The notes under the pieces were generated by a model that was given only the letters and a program-made list of their open reading frames with translations, did not search any database and was not told where the DNA came from. 64,000 nucleotides of DNA, taken from the NCBI RefSeq assembly GCF_002234675.1, contig NC_019876.2, positions 27,077,750-27,141,749 on the forward strand, given 5' to 3'. Positions 8,532-19,077 of the stretch are shown one piece after another; the first letter of the stretch is position 1; each line of letters begins with the position of its first letter. The position numbers and the translations under genes are program-made. The stretch is from Oryzias latipes. Its lineage: Eukaryota > Chordata > Actinopteri > Beloniformes > Adrianichthyidae.

Positions 8532-11500
8532 ATGGCCGCCCGCCGCCCGCGCGCTCCGTGTCTGCTGCTGCTGCTGCTGACCGTGGAAGGTGAGCCGGCA
8601 CGCGCCTTTGTGAAGCGCCGCGTGCAGTCAGTGAGTCAGGGGGAATAACGGTCCTCTGCGGCCTGGAAGCACGCGGCACTTCTATTATTCTATATTACGT
8701 GTTGGGTTTTTGACTCGGTTCTTCTGTTTCCCGTTACTATTACTATTACTAATTATTATGATTCTTTTGACTGGCATGGATGAATTTGTATTGAGCCGGC
8801 AGCTCCCTGCTGCTGCTGAGGCAGATCATGGGAAAAAACAAAACACATGCATGGTAATATTTCTGTGATTTAATCTTCACTCTGAATGTAAAGGTGACCA
8901 TTTGCACAGAAGCAACTGTCTCCTTGTGACTGCAGCAACACCACACGTGTGTGGGACGTGGCCGCCTCCCTTTTTCACCTGCAGCCTCCCTTTCTTTGTC
9001 TTGCAGCTCGCCCGCCTCCCTGTGTCTGTCTCTCTCTCTCTGCTGCACCTCCTTCTGTGATCCGGCCCCAAAAACTCTAGTCTGCTCGGTTCTGTCCAGA
9101 TTCTCTGCTGTGAGGTCTTCCTCAGCAAGACTTCTGCTCTCATTTTCTCTGCCCTTCATCACAATTCGTTTTCACGTTTGGGCCGCGGTCCACAGACACA
9201 TTCCTACCTAAGGGGTCCTCCCCAGAATAAACCACGTTCACTACCTTTCTAAGTCTTTAGGATGTACTTCCAAAAGCTGCAGTCTGTCAATCTGCACTCA
9301 GAATCCCCCTCCGTCCCAGCAGCTGCTCCTTTGGGTGGGATACTCCTCAAAACACACAGACCACGACACACAGACGTGTCCTGGGTCGCGTTGCGGATGG
9401 AACGTGTGCGCGGTTGTTGTGGAACTGCAGCGGGTTGGCGGTGGAATTTGCTGGGTTTTTGTCTGCCTCTGCTCCTGCTCGTCCTCTGAATGCCAGCGCT
9501 GCAGCATTGGCATTCAGAGGATTAGCATGCTGCAGGCGTTCCTGTCCGTTTGTGTTTGTGGGACAGCAGCACCATCTGGACCTGCAGAGGTGGAGTCTTT
9601 CTGACGTGTTTCTCTGCTCTCCTCTTCAGTTCTGTCCCAGAATGGCTTCGACCTTTCGGATGCCCTGGATGAGAAGGACGAGCCAAGTAAGTTCTGAGCG
9701 TGTGCAAGGGGAGGACATTGACTGTACATGAGAACTGGACTGAGTGACCCCTCCCCCTGGCATTCCAAACAGGAAGTACCCGCTGGCTCCAAGAAGCCAA
9801 ACTCCCAGAGACTGACTTCTACAGAGAAACAAGCAGCTGTTACTGTCATTTTATTAGTCAGAATCAAATATTCTTGCTCTGATACCTTTTTTTTTAATTG
9901 TTATTCAAGTTATAAATTGAAAAGCATGTGGTCGCACGTCAAACGTTTGATTGACAGATCCTCCGCAGCCCACTTTCAAGTGGTAGGAGTGTTTATTTCC
10001 AACGAGCTCACTCCTGATCGGTGAGAGGGGTTACCATCAAACTTTATTTATGTAAAAAAAATACAATTCTCATGCATTGCGCAACTTGAAGCACTTTAAC
10101 ATTAAAAACAAACAAACAATATTACAACAAAATCCTACCCTTCATCCTTCCCACTCCCCTCTGTTGACACATATGACCCCTGACCCCATGCACACACAAT
10201 CTATACTTTATTTCTAAAAGAAATTTGAGGCTTGGCTCTGCTGTGAGGAAAGAGTATTTGGGAATCCGGTCATACGACTTAGACCAATCACTGCTCGTCT
10301 GGTTCCAACGTGGCGACGGCCGTATCACGAAAACACTGCAACTGAAGTGACTTCACTTGGAGCCAAAAGTAATCCGTCTTCGATGGATGACATCACGCTC
10401 ACTCAGTCCAGTTCTATTATACAGTCGCTGTGAAAATAACTAAGAATCATCATCACATCATTCAAGTATTTATATTAATTCAGACATTTCCTGACTTGTG
10501 GCAGACAGTAATTAAAGATATACAAAAAAATATATGAATATTTAGTTAATTAGGTTAATGATATGATCAAAATGAGCATTTATATGAGTTTTCTGTTTTA
10601 GTTGCCACTTCACATTAGAGGTCTTGGTAAATGTTTCCCAAGGAAACAAGAATAACATCAAACTCTCCTATTATTTTTTATGCGTTTCATTTATTTACAT
10701 GCGATCAGCACTAAAAGTCATGGAAATCCATGCGTCTTGCTGCATTGCAAGTATGTTAAGTGCGTCCGAGGTTGCATTGTGTTTGTTAAAGTTTCACGCT
10801 TCTACGTGTGTGAAGTGTCTTCTGTAAGGGTTAATGGTTGGCGAAGTGTGTATTATCAGAAATGAACGAACTTCAGAGAAGCAACTTTCCTCAGAGGACG
10901 ATTCAAATGTACCTGCTTATGCCATGGTCACTTACAAAAGAAATAAATATTGAACCAGGTTTTGGACTTTATTCTTGTTATATTTCTGCTGTGGATCACA
11001 CTGACTATTTGTGACGTGGCGTGTTGTCAGGTTAACATAGCAACGCGCCCCCATAGGCGGCTCGTTTGGCGGTGCCCTCTACCGCAGCGGCAAAGGAAAG
11101 CGACACATGCTGATGATCACGATGTGTTAAATAAAGCATCAGTTCAGAGAGAAAGTTCACCTCTTACCGCTTGTTTTTGTCCAGATGATGAAGCAAAAGT
11201 TTCTTTTAAAGAAGGCAGCGCAGTGATACAGAACATGTAAGATACTGTAGGTGACCGGAACTTCTTTTTTAATTCACTTTTAAATGCACACCCAGCAGCC
11301 AATCAGAATCGAGAATTCACCCCTGGAGGAGCTGTGAGCTGCAGAGACAGCCGCACTTAGGAACTGTTTGGTGGATTAACCTTAACCGTAATTCTAACCT
11401 TAACCCTTCCTCTGGGTCTGTGTGGCTAAGAAAAAAGTTCAGGGTTGGTCGCTCGTATTTCTGAAAACGACGTGTGAATTAACCCTTTCTTTTTAGAAAC

Positions 11501-14500
11501 CAAATCTACCTAACCTTAAATGGAATCCCGGTATGTTATTTCTTAGGCGAAGTATTTATAACACATGATTTACACGCTGGTCTTAGATCAGCACAAATCA
11601 CATGTCTGAGTTGTAACCAGTTGAGTTTTTGTTATTTGCAGCCTGTAGTTTCAGTTAATGTCCTGCAGGTGGCAGTGTGAGCGCTGAGTCATTTCATAAT
11701 TCTGTAGCACAATTACGTACTTCAGAGAACTGTCCTCATATTTACTTTTGATGTGTTTTACAAAAGTCTTTGATCGTTTTGGAAGGAATATTTAACCCTT
11801 CACACATTTTTAAAAATCAAATGTGTATATTTTGTGTTTGTTTTACTTGGATTTGTTATTTCTTTAAATTCAGAGGTCAGCACACAGGAGCCTGGAGCAG
11901 CAGGAGGAAGTAAAAACAGGATTTATTTCCCTTATAAATAAATACTGACCACATTTTTCTTAGAAGTTACTTTTTTTTTTTTTGCTAAGTTTGGCCAGGG
12001 GTGCGATGTGATTTTTCTAAAACATATATAGGCTCATTTGTTTGTTGTTTCCCCGCTAAAACCCGCTAGAGGGCGCTGTAGGTCTTTTTGACAGTGACTC
12101 ATCAAACTGGGTCACTGGCTGCGATTCCATCACACATATGCGCAAAACTTTATCTAATTTCTAGAAATGTTGGGGGAAAAAACACAATTTCGCAATTGCA
12201 CTGTTTCCATTAAATCCTAATTATACGAATAAACACAAACCAACTAACGCCATAAGTCGTTCAGAAACACGAATGTGAACAATACTTTGATTGACAGCAG
12301 ATACATTCGCTCATAGCGCTCATCATCATCATCCATCAAAGGAGACGTCTGTGTCTTCAGGCCAGGCAGCAGCGAGCTCCTTACACGTGGGAGGGGCTAC
12401 GGATGAAGCCATTTGTGCCCAAGATCCTACCAAGAAGCGCATCGCCATCCGGTTGTTCGTCACATGACTCGTTTAATAAAAAGTGTCTCCATTGCAGTTT
12501 TGCAAAATGTGTTCATTTGGGTACGCCTCCAAAACCTCCTCTTCTTTCTTCTTTCTCTTTCGGCTTTTCCCATCAGGGGTCGCCACAGCGAATCATCCTT
12601 TTCCACCTCACTCTATCATGGACATCTTCTACCCTAACATTAGCCAACTTCATGTCCTCTGTTAAGACATCCAAATATCTCCTCTTTGGCCGTCCTCTTG
12701 CCCTCCGGCCAGGCAGCTCCATCTCCAACATCCTTCTACCAATATATCCACTATCCCTCCTCTGAACATGTCCAAACCATCTCAGTCTGGCTTCTCTGAC
12801 TTTGTCGCTAACACAGGCAACATGAGCCGTCCCTCTGATGTACTCGTTCCTTATCCTGTCTAACCTGGTCACTCCTAAGGAGAACCTCAACATCTTCATC
12901 TCCGCTACCTCCATCTCAGCCTCTTGTCTCTGTCTCACTGCTACCGTCTCTAACCCATAGAGCAGAGCTGGTCTCACCACTGTCTTGTACACCTTCCCTT
13001 TGAGTCTTGCTGGCACTCTTCTGTCACACAACACTCCTGACACTTTCCTCCAACCGCTCCAACCTGCCTGCACTCGCCTCTTCACCTCTTTTCCACAATC
13101 CCCATCACACTGAACTGTTGACCCCAAGTACTTAAACTCCTGCACCTTCTTCACCTCAGCCCCCTGTAACCTAACGCTTCTACCTTGATCCCTCTCGTTC
13201 AGACACATGTATTCTGTCTTACTACGACTGACCTTCATGCCTCTTCTTTCCAGAGCAAACCTCCACCTCTCTAGCTGTTCCTCCACCTGCTCTCTACTCT
13301 CACTGCAAATTACAATGTCATCCGCAAACATCATTGTCCAGGGAGATTCCTGTCTTACCTCGTCTGTCAGCCTGTCCATCAGCATAGCAAACAAAAAAGG
13401 ACTCAAAGCTGATCCTTGGTGTAGTCCCACCTCCACCTTGAACTCCTCTGTCTGACCTACAGCACATCTCACCACCGTCATACTTCTCTCATACATGTCC
13501 TGAACTACTCTGACATACTTCTCTGCCACTCCAGACGACCTCATACAGTACCACAGCTCCTCCCTCGGCACCCTGTCATACGCCTTCTCTAAATCTACGA
13601 ACACACAATGCAGCTCCTTCTGACCTCCTCCAAGTGCAAAAACCTGTTTTCAAATTTGTTGTGTTTCCATTCGGTGAATTTGTTATCGCAAATCCAATTT
13701 GCGCAGTTTCCTAGTTGATGGAAACACAGCTACAGAGAAACAGAAGTACTGCTGAAAGCGGCCGTCATTCAGACGCAGCAGAGAAACTCTGAATGATGTC
13801 ATCAACTCAGACATGGAGACGTGATTAGCAGTGTTTTTATAGAGCTTGGAACGCATGATCCGTGTCTTCCATGCGTTGTAAATGAGGGCTTCCAAGTAGC
13901 GAAGAGGCATTTTGTCCGTAGCTCCTCCCACACGCAGTTGGAGCGTATAGTTCCTGAACACATTTTTGTTCAAGCATCCAGCAGTGATTATAAAGCACTT
14001 CAAACGAGAGTAAGAGTCTGTAAATTTGACGCGTCACAAATGCGACTTCTAATCTAGTTCAACTATATATGATGTTTTTCTTCTTCTTTATTATGCTTTT
14101 TTTGGCTGTTGCGTCTTAAACTCTAGAGCGACTAATAGTGTGGAAAATATGGTACCAGATACGTATTCACGAATCAGGGTTATTTTTAAATACCATGCTA
14201 TCCTTAATCCTTTTAGCGTAAACTATATCCACGTATATAATGAAATTGTAACTTTAAATACTAGTTGTTTTCCTAAGTTCCATTCCAACACAGAAGTAAG
14301 ACGACTTGATCTTGAAGGCTTCGCCTTTTGCTCTGTGTGAGCCGAAAACAAACAACATCTGAACTTTTGTAAAGATGGATGTTCATATTATCGATCAGCG
14401 TCAATATCAGATCTGACATAAAAGCTTTAGGATTCACATGTTTAATCTCTAAATCTGATCCTATTCTTTGATCTCTGCAGAACTGACTTCAGAAGATTCG

Positions 14501-17500
14501 TTGGATACAGGGACAACCACCACCAAAGCGCCGGCCAGGGTGACGCCAAAGGCCCCAAGAAGCACCAGGCAGCCACCCAAACCCAGAACCAAGCCAGGTG
14601 AGTGTCTGCCTCTGGCTGTGCCTCACAGACATGGAACCTGAAATATTTACATCTATTTTGTATGAGAATACATATTTCATTCATTAATTACACATTTAAA
14701 TACACATTTCCAATATAAATGAATTAGTAGATCAATTATTGCTGGATTCACCTTCCGTATAAAAGTCTCACCTTTCTTATTTATTTAATTATTTGTAGAA
14801 AAACCTCTTCTTCACTGGGAAACAGCTGCGATTATTTAAATTCACCAAATACAAATTAACTGACTTCCTGGACTGCAGGACAAGTTTAGTCTGTTCTCAG
14901 ACTGGATTCTGTATTTCTTTATAAAATAACTCATTGTTGTTAATCTAACCAGTGGTTTACATCAGTAATCCCTGTGTTCTGCCGGCCTTTGACCTTCACA
15001 GCTGGAGGTGACTTTGACCTGGCCGACGCTTTGGACCCTGGCATGGACCCTGCACCTGGGGACAAGAACAAGGGGCAAGGAGGTGGGTGGGCGTGTCTCC
15101 AACGTGACCTCCGTCTGGTTCAGTGCGCCAACTGTTCTTTGCCTCTCAGGTGGATTTTCTGACCAGGATCTGGTGGATGTGGGGAAAGACAGCTCCTACA
15201 AACCCGACAAAGGCAAAGGTAACTTGTGGCTCTGCCCAGGACCCAGCGTGTCAGACGGCCGTCTCATACAGAGGAACCCGTAGTGTCTGAAGAATACTTC
15301 ATGTCACTGTTTTGTGCTCAGACACGTTGAAACGTGGTTCAGTAGATGTGTGGAGGAACGATGACCCATATCACAAGGCACCCGGTCCACTGTGAGTCTA
15401 AAGGCCGTGTCACACAGCCACTACGCATATTCCAAGGATGAAATTTCGGCCTTGCGTGATAAAAGTTCTTCGGAAATGCTTCTTGTGTTCGTCGATGTGC
15501 TCAGATGTCCATCGGGGGTTTTGTCCGACGGGTATTTACGTGAGTTCGGGTTTGAACTGTTCAGAAGTTTCTGTTAATTGAGAATTAAGCCGTTTGTGTT
15601 CATATGAACAGATGACGCACGTCTTCCGCAATTTTGTGCGATTTTTACGAGATACAAATTTGTGGCTTTCCACAGATGTACCACTGATGTATAACTACTT
15701 ATACCGCGAAAACGGCACACTTATCACATTAAAATGACGTAATTGACGCACAAATCACTAATTGATTGCTTAAAGACAGCGCAATAATCACGCACGGTTC
15801 ACGATCAACGTTGATTTACGTGTTCTCTGTGTGGTTTGGCTTGTTTAAAATAATCTTGGTTTAAGAAACCACATCTTAGTTTTCCTTAAAGAATTCTTGG
15901 TAAGAGTATTTTTCTTTTTCTCTGGTTTTAATTTAGGACATTTTGACCTATCTCTTGGGTTTTTTCCTTATCTAAACTGAGAGATCTTTCTGTTTCACAG
16001 CAGTGGTCCTCCAATGCAGCTCCAGTCTTTAGCCTACAGCGTTCCCTCTCTGTTTCGTGGTTCACCTTTCTCCATCCTGCTGTTTCGCAGACTCTTTTTC
16101 AGCACAACGCTTTTTCTTTCTCTTTTTCTTTAAAACATCACACTGTAGCCGGGGTTACATGTGCAAAAATATCTATGATCGGATCCAAGATCGGATTAGA
16201 ATTCAACCGTGTTCATGGGCCCAGAAATACATTTTTCCGATTATGACAAATGTCTACATGCGTCACACTTTCGGTCAGAATAAATCATTTGAACGCGCGC
16301 ACAACTCTTTAAAATACCGGAAGAGGAAATGAGTCCCGCTGTAAACAAGCTGAGCTGCCACACACTTACATATGTGGCAGCTCAGTAATATACGAGATGA
16401 TCTTCTAAACGTGCTTTTATTATCGTAATGGTTATTATGAAGCGCCTGTTCACTCATCATCATTTTATTTATTTTTTTATTTGTGGGGTCAGTGCTTTGT
16501 TTTGCGGAAGAACTGAGCTGGAAGAAAGGGTGAGGAGAAGGCTAACACGCGCTAACAACATTAGCCTTGTTTGATAAACATAGAATCCATGCAGGAAATG
16601 CCGCAATCTGCATCCTGGCTGCACGTAAACATGTGGGAATAACAGCAGCCTTTTTTTTGTCGGGACACAACACAAATCTACGTGATTGCTGGAACGGTTT
16701 CTAGGCATTGAGCGACATTTCTGCTTTAAAGAGCACACACACCGGCTTTGGCGGTCCGAGCTCCTCTCGGAGACACAGTTCCACCGGGAAACACAGTTCT
16801 CCTGAGTCTGGCAGCTCACCCACAGACAAAGCACACCCGCAAACACAAAGCTATAAGTTCGGCTGCTGTGCTGACAGACAGGGTTCACTGGCGCGGAGCA
16901 GCCGGTCAAAGCAGTAGTGACCCACAATCAGAATGAACTGTTTACAAGCACAACGGTTGGATCGACATAACATTAATCGGCATAACCCACCTAAATCGAT
17001 CATGGGTCGACCGCTCTACCGCTGCACCACGGGGCGGCCGTGCAGCGACCTATGAACATCTCAACTAAACTGAAAACCCCAAGCTAGCAAAGTCAACAAA
17101 AGCAAAAGAGTCAAAGAGGAAACCGAAGACGATCCTCCCAAATAAATTAAATCTCTATTTAACGGACAAAAACCAGAAGTCTGGTCCAAATACCATTTAT
17201 GGTGACAGTTGTTCCCAGTAGAACTGCAGCAGCTGAATAATAAAGTTACAGACTCTGTGGATTCACGTTTATTACTCTATTTTTTATTCCTACCACATCT
17301 TTTTAATCATTCATTTTGTGTTGATCTGCCACATCTTACAGGCTGGTTTATTCAAAATATTGGCCAACGTTAAAGAAAACTGCTCCACAAGACAATTAAA
17401 AAACAAGACATATAGAAAAAGTCATCATCAAAAAAACACTTTTACTGTAAGAATTCCTGATTTGATGACTGGAAGTACCACCTTTGTTCAGCTTAGACCT

Positions 17501-19044
17501 CTAGTCATGTGAAAAGCCGTTTTACCGTCAGAAAAAAACGAGATAAAAACTCTGGAATATAAAATGTTTTTCCCTTGTAAGTGAAAACATTTACCGATGG
17601 ATTTTTTAAATGCATTTGTGACGTCCTGCTGTTTTAGGACAACATTTAATCTTGAAATTTGACTCACATGTAGGTACTTTTCTCTGATAATTAAAATATT
17701 ATGTCCTAATATAAGCGTTTTGCTGAAAAAAAGTTGTATTTCTTTGAAGCTGTACATTTACATACTTTTCTTTAAAGTTTATTTCACACTTTCACTCTCA
17801 GCACTTTCATTTCTATTTTTTTTCACATTTTCAGATAAAGTTGTCTAAAGTTTAAGTAAGCAGTTACATTACATACTTAAAATATGAAAATTATGATAAT
17901 CAAATTCAAGATTTATTGTCGTTACATCTTAATGAAAATGTACTATTCAGTTAGTTTTGTCTTCTCTGAATAATAATAAGATATGTAAAGTAGAAATTGA
18001 ACAATAATTTTTTTAATAATATTTTTTAATTGATGTTTTTTCTTTCTTTCATATGTGGATGAGATTGAATGGATCAAAGGTTTTCCCAGTAATACTCAGC
18101 CATACTTGAATTCCTGGTTTTCTACCACGACAATCTGCCCGTGGCGTCTCATCAACCTTTGTTATTGTCCTTGTTTTTACGCCTCTGACCTTTGGTCTGA
18201 CAAAATGTTGCAGTCTAAATTTGTGGCCCTACTTGATCTGGGATTGAGAAGTCCTGGACTGAAAGGAGACTTCTGGAGCGGACAGTACGGACTGCCACCT
18301 TTCCCTCCAGCAGAGATTTGACTTTTCTCTTCTGACCTCAGGGTCAGGCGGCAGCAGCAACCGGATCGACTCGTCTGACGACACAAACGGTGGGTTTCCA
18401 GGCTCCGCCCCTTCCTATGGAAGACGTGGCTGCCTTAGCGTGATGATTGCGTGTGTTGTTGTCGACAGAGACCACAGCAGAGGTGGGAACCATCGCTGGG
18501 ATTGTGAGTGCGGTCGCCATGGCGCTGGTTGGAGCGGTCAGCAGCTACATCTCCTACCAGAAGAAGAAGTTCTGCTTCAGTATCCAGCGTAAGGCCTTCC
18601 TGAGCGCCGCTTAAGGTCAAAGAAGGAGAACCGGTTTTTGTTTTGGTGATAATGGATGTGTGAGTTCATTTTAGCCGGTAGTAGAACCGATTTGAAGGGA
18701 TGAGTTTCACTCTTCTGTTGATACCCCCTCCTCCTCACCCCTTGTATTCCGATTTAACTTTTAGATGATTTAATGAGATGTTCTTTCCTTTTTTTTTCCA
18801 AACCCTTTGGCTTGGTCTAGATTCCTGAATTTGGATGTTGTGTTTCTGTTTCTTGGCAGAGAGCTTGAACACTGAAATGAACAAAAATGAGAGTCCTGAA
18901 GGTGTGGTGGCAACAGAACCTCAAGGTGGGTAACTTTCACCTGCCCTCTACAGCAGGGGTGCCCACACCTTTTTGGCGTGTGAGCTACTTTGAATCGACA
19001 ATGTCTTGAAGATCTACCTATAAAATATATACATTTATACACAA

Positions 19045-19077
<33 letters not shown>

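Noticed and set aside
8749..9162. 137-codon minus-strand frame in cd99l2 intron 1
   Set aside because: Low-complexity Arg/Glu composition opposite a CT-rich intron, with no domain and no splice or promoter support.
14442..14684. Minus-strand Trp-rich frames over cd99l2 exon 3
   Set aside because: Antisense of the Thr/Pro-rich exon.
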